Shown: piece after piece, positions 1-9,538 of the stretch | Layout of the letters: each line of letters starts with the position of its first letter | Position numbering within the stretch: the first letter of the stretch is position 1 | Assembly: GCA_023386885.1 (NCBI GenBank) | Contig: JAEWIX010000026.1 | Location: 1-61,725, forward strand | DNA length: 61,725 nucleotides | Direction of reading: 5' to 3' | DNA from: Pseudomonadota bacterium | GTDB lineage: Bacteria; Pseudomonadota; Alphaproteobacteria; Rhizobiales; Xanthobacteraceae | Made by a program: the position numbers and the translations under genes | The notes under the pieces: model-generated | Seen by the model: only the letters and a program-made list of their open reading frames with translations | What the model was told of the DNA's origin: nothing | The model's database searches: none

Positions 1-809
1 GACTTGGCGATATCCTTGACGTCCACGGGCTGTTCCTCGCGCGAGACCAGTTTCTCGGCGGCATTTCCGGCAGCCATTCGATCCTGAATCTGCTTGCTGG
101 CATTTTCGGCAGCCGAGGGCGGCACCACCTTGTTGGGGCCGGCATCGGCCTTGATGATCGGAGGCTCACCGGTGCGCGGCGACCCGACGAATGTGCGATA
201 GGCAAACGCGGCACCGGTCCCGACCACCGCGAGCGCGACAACCGCCGCGACCATGGCAAATCCTTTGCGGCGCGGCTTTTCCTCGTCGGCCTCGTCGACG
301 TAATCGTCCTCGTAGGAATAATCGTCGTGATATCCGGCGTGCTGCTGATCGGCGTAGGCCGCGTGATCCGTATCCGAATCCGCAGCGCCGTAGAGCGCGT
401 CATCATAACGCGACGCGTGGTCAGCATCGGGCTGCACCTGCGGCGAGGTATGATAAGTCGGCTCGGGCAAATGATGCGCGGCTGCATAGCGACGCAGCGG
501 ATGCACGTCCCGAGGGACGGCAGACTCGGCTGGCTGGTGTGCTTCGGCGCGACGCATCCATGGCGGAGGCCCGGCCGCGCGATCGTCCTCGGCCTCATAC
601 TCGGGTTCGACCGGACGCGATGGCTGGCGGCGATAAGACGGTGCCGGCGCGGCGGCCCTCTCCTGGCCGAAATCCGCGTTCGGATCGGACTGGCCAATCA
701 ATCGGGCCAGTTCAGCCAAGGGGTCGTTCTCGACCTTCGCGGACGGATGATAATCGCGATCCATCGTATCTGCCGTTGCGTAAGTGCGCTCGTGATATCG
801 ATCAGCCAT
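1..809 (-). CDS. SPOR-domain-type cell envelope protein, C-terminus outside window
   Basis: The frame is open from an ATG at 809 to the window edge, so only the first 269 or so residues are present. The N-terminal 180 residues are hydrophilic, rich in Asp, His, Tyr and Pro and of low complexity. A basic PRRKG stretch then precedes one membrane segment at about residues 185-205, and an Ala/Pro/Lys-rich extracytoplasmic linker follows. This is the usual layout of alphaproteobacterial SPOR (peptidoglycan-binding) proteins, whose SPOR domain is C-terminal; that domain would lie outside the window. The position just downstream of argS on the same strand matches the rhizobial order dgt-argS-SPOR protein-nagZ. 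The family assignment rests on architecture and context, because the diagnostic domain is not visible. Confidence 0.75.
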   Translation of the reverse strand, partial: MADRYHERTYATADTMDRDYHPSAKVENDPLAELARLIGQSDPNADFGQERAAAPAPSYRRQPSRPVEPEYEAEDDRAAGPPPWMRRAEAHQPAESAVPRDVHPLRRYAAAHHLPEPTYHTSPQVQPDADHASRYDDALYGAADSDTDHAAYADQQHAGYHDDYSYEDDYVDEADEEKPRRKGFAMVAAVVALAVVGTGAAFAYRTFVGSPRTGEPPIIKADAGPNKVVPPSAAENASKQIQDRMAAGNAAEKLVSREEQPVDVKDIAK

Positions 810-913
810 GTGATGTGCATCCCCTTCGGGAAAGCGCCGACCCGTCGTTCTAACGAAACGAACGCTACCGGATGCCGACTACACACCCCATGCCGCCGGC
901 GATCCAACCAACT

Positions 914-2707
914 CTATCGCATCTCGACTGGCGCATCGACGCCGAGAACGGCGAGACCGGATGCCAGAACCGAGACGACGCCCTGAACCAATGCCAGACG
1001 CGATAAGGTAAGTTCTGCATCATTATTGATAATGAAGCGTAAATGAGGCGCATCCCGCCCCTTGGTCCACAGCGCGTGAAATTCGCTGGCAAGATCATAG
1101 AGATAGAAGGCCACCCGATGGGGCTCATGTGCCAGCGCCGCAGCTTCGAGGATGCGAGGGTAAAGAGCAAGCCTGCGAATTAAATCAATTTCGGCTGCAT
1201 CGGTCAGCCGATCCAGCTTCGCTGACCGCAGGAATTTAAGCCGCGCGCCATCGTCTTCCGGCAGGTCCGCGATCACTTCACGGGCGTTGCGGAAGATCGA
1301 ATGGCCGCGGGCATGTCCGTACTGCACGTAGAAGACCGGGTTGTCCTTCGACTGCTCGATCACCTTGGCGAGGTCGAAATCCAGCACCGCGTCGTTCTTG
1401 CGGAACAGCATCATGAAGCGCACGGCGTCGCAGCCGACTTCGTCGACCACTTCGCGCAACGTGACGAAATCACCGGCGCGCTTCGACATCTTCACCGGCT
1501 CGCCATTCCGCAACAGCTTCACAAGCTGCACGATCTTGACGTCAAGCGCGGCCTCATCGTTGGTGACGGCCTTGATCGCCGCCTGCATCCGCTTGATGTA
1601 GCCACCGTGGTCGGCACCCCAGACGTCGACGAGATCGCGGAAGCCGCGATCATACTTGGTCTTGTGATAGGCGATGTCGGAAGCGAAGTAGGTGTAGCCG
1701 CCGTTCGACTTCAACAACGGACGATCGACATCGTCGCCGTAGGCGGTGGCGCGAAACAGTGTCTGCTCGCGATCCTCCCAATCTTCTACCGGCGCGCCCT
1801 TCGGCGGCGGTAGGCGGCCTTCGTAGACGTCGCCCTTGGCACGCAGGAAATCGATCGTCGCGGCGACGCGGTCGCTGCCACCTTCGATCAACGAGCGCTC
1901 CGAGAAGAACACTTCATGCGTGATGTTGAGCGCGGCAAGGTCGCCACGGATCATCTCCATCATCATGGCGATGGATTTGGCGCGCACGCCCGGCAGCCAT
2001 TCGGACTCCGCCTGCTTGAGAAGCGTATCGCCGTGCTCTTTCGCCAGCGCTTCACCGACCGGCTTGAGATAGTCGCCCGGATAAAGCCCCTCGGGAATCT
2101 CACCGATGTTTTCGCCAAGCGCCTCGCGATAGCGCAAGTAAGCGGAGCGCCCCAGCACATCGACCTGCGCGCCAGCGTCGTTGATGTAGTATTCGCGCGT
2201 GACGTCATAGCCGGCGAAGGCGAGCAGACTTGCCAGCGCGTCACCGAATACCGCGCCGCGGCAATGACCGACATGCATCGGCCCAGTCGGATTGGCCGAG
2301 ACGTATTCGACGTTGACCTTCCGGTCGCTGCCGATCCGGCTGCGCCCATAGCGGGCGCCTTCATCGAGAATGCTGCCCAGTGCCTCGATCCAGACGGCCG
2401 GCTGCAAGGTCATGTTGATGAAACCGGGACCGGCGACATCGACGGAGGCCACCAGCGGATCGGCACGCAGACCGCTCGCGATCCGCTCTGCCAGATCGCG
2501 CGGCTTGGCCTTGGCCTCTTTCGCCAGCACCATGGCGGCGTTGGTGGCCATGTCTCCATGGGAGGCGTCGCGAGGCGGCTCGACCACGACGCGGGACAGG
2601 TCGATTCCGGCCGGCAGCGCGCCATCGTCGATCAGTTGGCGACAGACCCCCTGCACCCGCGCAAGCAGATTGGCGAAGGGATGCGGTACAGAAACGGGAT
2701 CGGCCAT
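914..2707 (-). CDS. argS: arginine--tRNA ligase
   Basis: ArgRS charges tRNA-Arg with arginine in the cytoplasm. The 597-residue product has the normal family length. It carries an N-terminal additional domain (about residues 10-100), the class I signature in the form HVGH at residues 145-148 within an NPTGPMHVGH context, and a KMSK loop (VKMSKRAGDF) near residue 410. The last third is the all-helical anticodon-binding (DALR) domain. The ATG at 2707 is followed by a typical ArgRS N-terminus. The gene lies between dgt, 72 bases upstream, and the SPOR gene, about 100 bases downstream, all on the minus strand. It is a core gene with no anomalies. Confidence 0.97.
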   Translation of the reverse strand: MADPVSVPHPFANLLARVQGVCRQLIDDGALPAGIDLSRVVVEPPRDASHGDMATNAAMVLAKEAKAKPRDLAERIASGLRADPLVASVDVAGPGFINMTLQPAVWIEALGSILDEGARYGRSRIGSDRKVNVEYVSANPTGPMHVGHCRGAVFGDALASLLAFAGYDVTREYYINDAGAQVDVLGRSAYLRYREALGENIGEIPEGLYPGDYLKPVGEALAKEHGDTLLKQAESEWLPGVRAKSIAMMMEMIRGDLAALNITHEVFFSERSLIEGGSDRVAATIDFLRAKGDVYEGRLPPPKGAPVEDWEDREQTLFRATAYGDDVDRPLLKSNGGYTYFASDIAYHKTKYDRGFRDLVDVWGADHGGYIKRMQAAIKAVTNDEAALDVKIVQLVKLLRNGEPVKMSKRAGDFVTLREVVDEVGCDAVRFMMLFRKNDAVLDFDLAKVIEQSKDNPVFYVQYGHARGHSIFRNAREVIADLPEDDGARLKFLRSAKLDRLTDAAEIDLIRRLALYPRILEAAALAHEPHRVAFYLYDLASEFHALWTKGRDAPHLRFIINNDAELTLSRLALVQGVVSVLASGLAVLGVDAPVEMR

Positions 2708-2779
2708 GAATGTCGCTCGGGTTATTCGGAATTGGGGTACGCGGGCCGCCTGGCGCGGCGAAACGGGCGTCCGCGCCGC

Positions 2780-3976
2780 CTAACGCAAATCCGGGGTCGA
2801 GTCAAAAATCCGACGGTGCTCGGTCAGGGCGTAACGGTCGGTCATTCCGGCGATATAGTTGCAAACGCGGCGGGCGAAATCCGCCTCCGGCTCGTTCCCG
2901 CCGCGCGGCAGCCACTCCGCCGGCAGATCCGCCGGGGCCGCCCGATAGTGCGCAAAGAGGTCGCTCACCACACGCTCGGCATCGCCCATCACCCGCATCA
3001 CGCGCGGATGGCGGTACATATGCTGCTTCAGGAAGGCTTTGATGGCCGCCTCCTGCTCCGCAATCTCCGCCGTGAACGTCACCAGCGTGCGGCCGTGGTT
3101 GCGAACGTCATCGACCGACATCGGCTTTGCCACCGCAAGTCGATTTCGCGTTTCGGTCACCACCGCGCCGATCAGACAGGAAATCAGTTCACGGATCAGT
3201 TCGGCCCCGAACCGCGGTTCGGCCAGATCAGGATAGCGCCGCCGCGTCTCCTCAATCAGACGCGCCATCACCGGCGCTGCCATCAGATCGTCGATGCTGA
3301 ACAACCCGGCGCGCAGGCCATCGTCCATGTCGTGAGCGTCGTAGGCGATATCGTCGGCCACTGCCGCCACCTGCGCCTCCAGCGATGCGAAGCTCCACAA
3401 TTCGAGATCGTAGACACGATTGAACTCGGCGATGCCAACGGGCAGCGCGGGACCGGCCTTCGGGTCCTCCCGCTCGAGCAACGGACCGTTGTGCTTGACG
3501 ATACCTTCCAGGGTTTCCCACGAGAGGTTGAGTCCGTCGAAGTTCGGATAGCGATGTTCCAGAGCGGTCACCACCCGTAACGTCTGGGCGTTATGATCGA
3601 AGCCGCCATAATCCTTCAGGCAACGATCCAACGCCCGCTCGCCGGCGTGGCCGAACGGCGGGTGGCCGATGTCATGCGCCAGCGCGAGCGTCTCGGTCAG
3701 GTCCTCATCGAGCCCCAATTGCCGCGCCAGCGCACGGGCGATCTGCGCCACTTCCAGCGAATGGGTCAGCCGGGTGCGATAATGATCACCCTCATGAAAG
3801 ACGAAAACCTGGGTTTTATGCTTGAGCCGGCGAAAGGCGGTGGAATGGATGACGCGGTCGCAATCGCGACGAAAGGCGCTGCGGGTCGCGCTCGGCGGCT
3901 CCTCGAACTGCCGGCCCCGGCTGCGGGTCGGGTCGCAGGCATAAGCCTGCTGGGGAGCAGCCATTCCAACCGACAC
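2780..3976 (-). CDS. dgt: deoxyguanosinetriphosphate triphosphohydrolase-like protein
   Basis: This is an HD-superfamily dNTP triphosphohydrolase (dNTP to deoxynucleoside plus tripolyphosphate) that helps control dNTP pools. The 398 residues include the FRRDCDRVIHSTAFRRL region (about 36-51), a metal-binding His near 72 in RTRLTHSLEV, and the HD pair at 101-102 in AHDIGHPPFGH. This fits the short dGTPase-like type 2 subfamily. The start used is a GTG at 3976; an in-frame ATG lies at 3964 (MAAPQQ). I keep the GTG because relatives commonly begin MSVGMAAP, but the ribosome site supports neither strongly. The gene is divergent from erpA and is followed by argS on the same strand. Confidence 0.93.
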   Translation of the reverse strand: MSVGMAAPQQAYACDPTRSRGRQFEEPPSATRSAFRRDCDRVIHSTAFRRLKHKTQVFVFHEGDHYRTRLTHSLEVAQIARALARQLGLDEDLTETLALAHDIGHPPFGHAGERALDRCLKDYGGFDHNAQTLRVVTALEHRYPNFDGLNLSWETLEGIVKHNGPLLEREDPKAGPALPVGIAEFNRVYDLELWSFASLEAQVAAVADDIAYDAHDMDDGLRAGLFSIDDLMAAPVMARLIEETRRRYPDLAEPRFGAELIRELISCLIGAVVTETRNRLAVAKPMSVDDVRNHGRTLVTFTAEIAEQEAAIKAFLKQHMYRHPRVMRVMGDAERVVSDLFAHYRAAPADLPAEWLPRGGNEPEADFARRVCNYIAGMTDRYALTEHRRIFDSTPDLR

Positions 3977-4088
3977 CGTCTTTTTAGCCCTCTAAAGTTT
4001 GATTCCGCGATTTGCCACACTTAACTATGCTTTACGGCATATACAATTGATCTGCATATGGCTGCCCTTGATTCCGGAGCGATATAAA

Positions 4089-4421
4089 ATGACGGATACC
4101 AACGTCACCATCAGCGAGCGGGCCGCCCGCCGCATCGGCGAAATCCTAAAGACCGAGGGTGACGGCGCCATGTTGCGCATCAGTGTCGAAGGCGGCGGCT
4201 GCTCCGGTTTCCAATACAAATTCGATGTCGAGCGCGCCCGCGCCGAGGATGACATGGTGATCGCCCGCGACAACGCGGTGGTGTTGGTGGACCCCGCCTC
4301 CGCGCCATTCCTCGCCGGCTCGGAGGTTGATTTCGTTGATGATCTGATCGGCGCCTCGTTCCGGGTCAACAATCCGAACGCCACCGCCTCCTGCGGTTGC
4401 GGCACCAGCTTTTCCGTATAG
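4089..4421 (+). CDS. erpA: iron-sulfur cluster insertion protein, ErpA/IscA family
   Basis: An A-type carrier that takes Fe-S clusters from the assembly machinery and passes them to apo-proteins. The 110-residue product is a single Fe-S biogenesis domain. It has the three conserved cysteines: Cys38 in GGGCSGF and Cys102/Cys104 in the C-terminal CGCGTSF. The ATG at 4089 gives the standard A-type N-terminus; longer in-frame starts would add an unrelated extension. The gene is divergent from dgt and converges on the amidohydrolase that ends at 4431. The promoter region (3977-4088) is AT-rich and contains GGCATATA and TGCATATG, but I cannot assign a regulator. ErpA fits better than IscA because no isc or suf genes are nearby. 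Confidence 0.9.
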   Translation: MTDTNVTISERAARRIGEILKTEGDGAMLRISVEGGGCSGFQYKFDVERARAEDDMVIARDNAVVLVDPASAPFLAGSEVDFVDDLIGASFRVNNPNATASCGCGTSFSV

Positions 4422-4430
4422 CGACCCAGG

Positions 4431-5282
4431 CTATTCCAACGCGAATAACTTTCGCGCATTGCCGTGCGCGATCTTTTTCGCAACTTCAGGCGGCAATTGC
4501 GCCAGCCAGCCGCGATATTCGGTCATGATCTCGCTGTAGCGCTGCCAGCGCTCCGGCACCCACGTGTCCGAACCAATCAGGAAGCGATCAGGATAACGCT
4601 CAAACAACGCGCGCCATTCCGGCGTCAACTTGCCCTGCCCGTCGACGATCCCGCCGCGATACGACAATTCGCCCCACACCGCCGGGTACTTCTCGAGCAG
4701 CGTCGCGACGCGATCTGCCGGCAGCCCGAAACCGGTATGCGCCCAGATGATACGCGCCTTCGAATTGTGCCGCACCAGAATTTCAAGCGCCTCGGCGTCA
4801 GCATGAGCGTGCAGGTAGAGGTCGTGGGCGACGGCAAAGTCGACGGTCTTTTTCACCATCTCAGTATCGGCCGCCTTACCGGAGAGATGAAACTCGCCGA
4901 CGCCGCGATAATAGCCGCGCTTGAACTCCTCCTCGACCAGATCGAAGATCACCGGATCCTTGAACCATGTGCCGATATCGGCGCGCACCCGATAGGGGCG
5001 GATGAAAGGCACCACCTGCAGGTCTGCCGCTTTTGAATCCATCAGCGCATGCGTGCCGGTGTTGGGGCGGCTGGTGGCGAGAATCCCCGTCACGCGGTTC
5101 TTTTTGAACAGCGCCAGGACCTCATTGAGCTTGTAGGTCGGCACTGGCTCCCAATTGTAGTGCAGATGCGCGTCGAAGATTTCGATCGGCTCATTCGCGC
5201 GTGCATCACCCGAGAATGCAAGAGCGACAATCGCCGCCAGCGCGATCCCAGGCAACTTGCGCAAACGCCATCGCGACGTCAT
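4431..5282 (-). CDS. secreted amidohydrolase (Amidohydro_2-type TIM barrel)
   Basis: A 283-residue protein with a Sec signal peptide (residues 1-29, basic WRLRK, hydrophobic core, cleavage near ARA-NE), so it is predicted to be periplasmic. The mature part is a metal-dependent hydrolase barrel with HLH at 39-41, His158/His160 in LHAHAD, His182 in WAHTGFG and Asp239 in IGSDTW, so the metal-binding set looks intact. The substrate is unknown; this family includes lactonases, decarboxylases and hydrolases of small acids. The start codon overlaps the stop of the upstream RND pump as ATGA (5279-5282), implying translational coupling. It could process a compound handled by the pump, which is inference. 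It converges on erpA. Confidence 0.88.
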   Translation of the reverse strand: MTSRWRLRKLPGIALAAIVALAFSGDARANEPIEIFDAHLHYNWEPVPTYKLNEVLALFKKNRVTGILATSRPNTGTHALMDSKAADLQVVPFIRPYRVRADIGTWFKDPVIFDLVEEEFKRGYYRGVGEFHLSGKAADTEMVKKTVDFAVAHDLYLHAHADAEALEILVRHNSKARIIWAHTGFGLPADRVATLLEKYPAVWGELSYRGGIVDGQGKLTPEWRALFERYPDRFLIGSDTWVPERWQRYSEIMTEYRGWLAQLPPEVAKKIAHGNARKLFALE

Positions 5283-8200
5283 TCGGCCGCCGCCGCGTGA
5301 GCACGCTCGAGTTCGGCCTCCTCGAACTGCGGCTCCAGCTTGCGCTTCAGGCGACGGTCGATGCGATCGAGATAGATGTAAATCACCGGCGTAATGAACA
5401 GCGTCAGAAGTTGCGACACCATCAAACCACCGACCACCGCGACGCCGAGCGGCTGGCGCAATTCCGCGCCGGCGCCGGTGCCGAGCGCAATTGGCAGCGT
5501 GCCGAAGATCGCCGCGAAGGTCGTCATCATGATCGGACGGAAACGCAATAGCGCCGCCTCGCGGATCGCATGTTCGGCCGACAGCCCAACGCGGCGTCGC
5601 TCGATGGCGAAATCGACCATCATGATGGCGTTCTTCTTGACGATGCCGACCAGCATGACGATGCCGATCATGGCAATCACCGACAACTCCATCTTGAACA
5701 ACATCAAGGTCAGAATGGCACCGATGCCGGCCGAGGGCAGGCCCGAGATGATCGTGATCGGATGAATGAAGCTCTCATAGAGAATGCCGAGAATGACGAA
5801 AGCGGCGAAGATCGCCGCGAGGATCAGGATACCCTGCCCGCGCAAGGAATCCTGGAACACCTGCGCGGTTCCCGAGAAGCCGGTAACGATGGTGACCGGT
5901 AGCCGTGCATCGCGTTCGATTTCGGTGATCTTGTCCACCGCGTAACCGAGCGAAACGCCGGGCGCGAGATTGAACGAAATCGTCACCGCCGGCTGCTGCC
6001 CCTGATGGTTGATCTGCAACGGCCCGACCGAGGGCACCATGCGCGCCACCGCGTCGAGCGGGATCGGCCGCCCCTGTGCCGTCTTCACATAGAGCTTGGA
6101 AAGGTCGGCCGGATCGACGCGATATTCCGGCTTGGCCTCCATGATGATCTTGTAGTCGTTGGATGGCATATAGATGGTGCCGACCTGACGGGTGCCGTAG
6201 GCATTGAACAGTTCGTTACGGATCTGGCCGACGCTGATGCCGAACACCGCCGCTTTCTCGCGATCCACCTCGACGGTAAGTTGCGGATTCTTGATGTAGA
6301 GGTCGGTGGTGACATCGAGCAGGCCCGGCACCTGCGCCATCTTCTCGCGGATTTGCGGCGCCAGCCGATAGAGCGCATCGGCGTCGCCGCTTTGCAGTAC
6401 GTACTGATACTGGCTCTTGGAGATACGACCGCCGATGTTGAGGTTCTGGATGCCTTGGAAGAACGCCTGCAACCCCGGCACCTGCAGCGCGGTCCGGCGC
6501 AGCCGCCCGATCACGGTCTGCACGTCGTCACGCTCGCCCTTTGGCTTCAACGAAATGAAGAAGCGGCCATAATTCGTCGTCGCATTGGGGCCGCCTGCAC
6601 CGACCGTGCTGTTGACGTACTCGACCGCCGGATCGGCCTGTAGCAGCGCCGCCAGCGCCTGCTGCCGCTCGGCCATCGCCTGATAGGACGTATCTGTTGC
6701 CGATTCAGTGACGCCGATCAGGAAGCCGGTATCCTCCTGAGGAAAGAACCCCTTCGGAACGACAATGTAGAGTGCAACCGTGCCCGCAAGCGTCAGCAGT
6801 GTCACGACCAGCATGACGGACTTGAAGGCCAGCACGCGATCGAGCGCCCATTCGTAGGCGCGCAGCCAGGCCGCGAACATCGCCTCGAAGGCCCGGAGAA
6901 TGAAGTTCGGGCGCTTCTCGTGATCGTGCGCACGCAGCACACGGGCGCACAGCATCGGCGTCAACGTCAGCGAGACAAAACCCGACACCAGAATGGCGAC
7001 CGCCACCGTCACCGCGAATTCGCGGAACACCCGGCCAACGATACCGCCCATCAGCAGCACCGGATTGAACACGGCGATCAGCGAGAAGGTGATCGAAATG
7101 ATGGTGAAGCCGATTTCGCGGGCGCCCTTCAACGCCGCCTCGAACGGCCGCATCCCCTCCTCGATATGGCGCATGATGTTTTCGAGCATGACGATGGCGT
7201 CGTCGACGACGAATCCCACCGATAGCGTCAACGCCAGCAGCGTCATGTTGTTGATCGAGAAGTCGAACAGATACATCACCGCGCAGGTGCCGATCAGCGA
7301 GATCGGAACCGCCAGCGCGGGAATGAAGGTCGCCGATGCCGAACGCAGGAACAGGAAGATCACCATGATGACCAGCGCCACCGCGATCATCAGCGTTTCC
7401 TCGACATCCGCCACCGCCTGACGGATCGAGATCGAGCGATCCATCATGACGCTGACTTCGACGGACGGCGGAATCTGCGCTCGCAATGCCGGCAGTTTGG
7501 CGCGTACGCCATCCACCACCGCGACGAGGTTGGCATCCGGCTGCTTCTGAACCGCCAGCACGATCGAGCGATTGCCGTTGAGCCAGGTCGCGATCTTGTC
7601 GTTCTCGACGCTGTCATAGATCGAAGCGATCTCGTCGAGTTTCACGGGCGACCCGTTACGCCACGCGACAATGACCTTACTGTATTCCGACGCCTTCGGC
7701 ATCTGGCCGGAAGCGACCAGCGCGACGTCCTGCTTCGGACCGTTCAGGGTTCCGACCGGCGTGCTCGAATTGGCGTTGGTCACGGCCGCACGCACGTCAT
7801 CCAGCGTCAGACCGCGTGCCGCCGCAGCCTGCGGATCGACCTGGACGCGGACGGCGAACTTCTGGCTGCCGTAGATCAGAACCTGCGCGACGCCGGGAAT
7901 CTGCGACAGCGTCTGCCCGACGGTGATCTCGCCGTATTCGTTCACGGCCGACAACGGCAACGTATCCGAGGAGAGCGACAGGTAGATCACCGGATAGTCC
8001 GCGGGATTCACCTTGCGGAAGCTTGGCGGGATCGTCATCTCGATCGGCAACCGTCGTTGCGCGATTGTCAGCGCCGTTTGCACATCGAGCGAAGCCGCGT
8101 CGATATCGCGATTGAGATCGAACTGAATCGTGATCGTCGACTGACCCTGCGACGATTGCGACGACATCGACGAGATGCCTGCGATGGTCGACAGTTGCCG

Positions 8201-8404
8201 TTCGATGATGCCGGCGACCGACGCCGCCATGGTTTCCGCGCTGGCGCCCGGCAAGGTTGCCGTCACCGCGATGGTCGGGAAATCGACTTTGGGCAACGCC
8301 GAAACCGGCAGCAGACGAAAACCGAAAATGCCGAACGCGATGATCGACGCCGTCAGCAGCGTCGTCAGAACCGGACGGCGGATACAAAGCTCGGAGAGCG
8401 TCAT
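5279..8404 (-). CDS. RND multidrug efflux transporter, MdtB/MdtC-like inner membrane subunit
   Basis: A 1041-residue HAE1-type proton/drug antiporter of the inner membrane. It starts with the typical cytoplasmic helix and first membrane segment (SELCIRRPVLTTLL), has the two large periplasmic loops and two sets of six membrane helices, and keeps the proton-relay residues: a DD pair in TM4 (GFVVDDAIVML, about residue 400) and a lysine in TM10 (GIVKKNAIMM, about 930). The sequence is closer to MdtB/MdtC than to AcrB, but only one pump gene is present, so it is presumably a homotrimer. It follows its adaptor by 3 bases and overlaps the secreted amidohydrolase by 4. No outer-membrane factor gene is in the window. 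Confidence 0.95.
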   Translation of the reverse strand: MTLSELCIRRPVLTTLLTASIIAFGIFGFRLLPVSALPKVDFPTIAVTATLPGASAETMAASVAGIIERQLSTIAGISSMSSQSSQGQSTITIQFDLNRDIDAASLDVQTALTIAQRRLPIEMTIPPSFRKVNPADYPVIYLSLSSDTLPLSAVNEYGEITVGQTLSQIPGVAQVLIYGSQKFAVRVQVDPQAAAARGLTLDDVRAAVTNANSSTPVGTLNGPKQDVALVASGQMPKASEYSKVIVAWRNGSPVKLDEIASIYDSVENDKIATWLNGNRSIVLAVQKQPDANLVAVVDGVRAKLPALRAQIPPSVEVSVMMDRSISIRQAVADVEETLMIAVALVIMVIFLFLRSASATFIPALAVPISLIGTCAVMYLFDFSINNMTLLALTLSVGFVVDDAIVMLENIMRHIEEGMRPFEAALKGAREIGFTIISITFSLIAVFNPVLLMGGIVGRVFREFAVTVAVAILVSGFVSLTLTPMLCARVLRAHDHEKRPNFILRAFEAMFAAWLRAYEWALDRVLAFKSVMLVVTLLTLAGTVALYIVVPKGFFPQEDTGFLIGVTESATDTSYQAMAERQQALAALLQADPAVEYVNSTVGAGGPNATTNYGRFFISLKPKGERDDVQTVIGRLRRTALQVPGLQAFFQGIQNLNIGGRISKSQYQYVLQSGDADALYRLAPQIREKMAQVPGLLDVTTDLYIKNPQLTVEVDREKAAVFGISVGQIRNELFNAYGTRQVGTIYMPSNDYKIIMEAKPEYRVDPADLSKLYVKTAQGRPIPLDAVARMVPSVGPLQINHQGQQPAVTISFNLAPGVSLGYAVDKITEIERDARLPVTIVTGFSGTAQVFQDSLRGQGILILAAIFAAFVILGILYESFIHPITIISGLPSAGIGAILTLMLFKMELSVIAMIGIVMLVGIVKKNAIMMVDFAIERRRVGLSAEHAIREAALLRFRPIMMTTFAAIFGTLPIALGTGAGAELRQPLGVAVVGGLMVSQLLTLFITPVIYIYLDRIDRRLKRKLEPQFEEAELERAHAAAAE

Positions 8405-8407
8405 CCG

Positions 8408-9538
8408 TCAGGCTCCCGCCTTGCGTTCCCGCAACTGGACAAGCGTGCCATCGCGAAGCAGCAACTGCCCTTCGACGACGACCTCTTCGTCGCCGTTCAA
8501 GCCACCCGAAAGGATGGAACTGCCGGAGGACGTGCGGGCGACCGTCACCGGCTGCACCTTGGCCTTGCCAGAAGCAACCACGAAAACAAAATCGCCGTTC
8601 TGGCTGCGCTGTACCGCCGCCGATGGCACCACGACAGCGTTCTCACTACGGACAATCAGACGAGTGTTGACCAGCGTTCCGGGCCACAATGCCTCACGGC
8701 CATTGTCCATGATGCCGCGCACCGTCACCATGCCGGTGGTGGCGTCGACGGCGTTCTCCACCATGGCGACTTTGCCCCGTTCGGACGCTTCACGACCCGG
8801 CACCGTGGCGATCACCTGCGCCGTGCCGGTCGCCATCGCATCGCGCAAATCGCTCAACACCGCTTGCGGCACCGCGAACGTCACATAGACCGGCGCCATC
8901 TGGTTGATGGTCGCCAGTGGCGCGGTATCGGCCGGACGGACGAAGTTACCGATCTTGACGTTGGCCGCGCTGATGCGGCCGTCAAACGGCGCGCGAACAA
9001 GGGTGTAGCTTTTCTGGACCTTGAGATTATCGAGCGCAGCCTGATCCGCCTTGATGGTCCCGATCAGGATGTCGGCCTGCGTCCTGGCGTTGTCGAGATT
9101 GACCTGAGTGGTCGCACCCTTGCCGATCAGTTCACTGTAACGATTGAGGTCGCGTTGGGCGCCCGCAAGCTGCGCGCGGTCGCGGGCCAGCGTTCCCTCC
9201 GCCTGCTCGATCTGCGCATCGATCTGCCGCGCATCCAGTGTGAACAGCAGATCGCCCTGCTTCACACGCGCGCCGTCCTCGAAGTGTACGTTGAGAATCG
9301 TGGTTTCGATGCGGGATTTCAGAGCAACGCTGGAAATCGGCATCACCGTGCCAATCGCATCAACATCAACGGGAACCGGCTGCTTGACCGCCTTGGCGAC
9401 CTCGACAGTTACCTTTCGCGGCCCTGCGGGAGCCTTTGCGGCCGTGCTTTCCGGATACCAGGACGCGCGCGTCTGGTAGGCGACAACACTTCCAGCCGCC
9501 AGCAAAACCGCCAGAACGAGCCAACCACGCTTTGCCAT
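8408..9538 (-). CDS. RND efflux periplasmic adaptor (membrane fusion protein), MdtA-like
   Basis: A 376-residue adaptor that bridges the RND pump and an outer-membrane channel. It has an N-terminal membrane anchor or signal (GWLVLAVLLAAG), then a beta-barrel/lipoyl half (GTVMPISSVALKSRIE), an alpha-hairpin rich in Gln, Ala, Asp and Arg (about residues 100-165), the second lipoyl half (VRAPFDGRISAANV) and a C-terminal barrel and membrane-proximal domain. The ATG at 9538 has AGGA five bases upstream; the ATG at 9544 abuts that site and is less likely. It is the first gene of the adaptor-pump-amidohydrolase operon. Inverted sequences upstream (9630-9654, 9676-9700) are candidate control sites, with no adjacent regulator gene. 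Confidence 0.93.
   Translation of the reverse strand: MAKRGWLVLAVLLAAGSVVAYQTRASWYPESTAAKAPAGPRKVTVEVAKAVKQPVPVDVDAIGTVMPISSVALKSRIETTILNVHFEDGARVKQGDLLFTLDARQIDAQIEQAEGTLARDRAQLAGAQRDLNRYSELIGKGATTQVNLDNARTQADILIGTIKADQAALDNLKVQKSYTLVRAPFDGRISAANVKIGNFVRPADTAPLATINQMAPVYVTFAVPQAVLSDLRDAMATGTAQVIATVPGREASERGKVAMVENAVDATTGMVTVRGIMDNGREALWPGTLVNTRLIVRSENAVVVPSAAVQRSQNGDFVFVVASGKAKVQPVTVARTSSGSSILSGGLNGDEEVVVEGQLLLRDGTLVQLRERKAGA

Noticed and set aside
1916..3580. 554-codon plus-strand open frame opposite argS and dgt
   Set aside because: It spans two well-defined minus-strand genes and has typical antisense composition.
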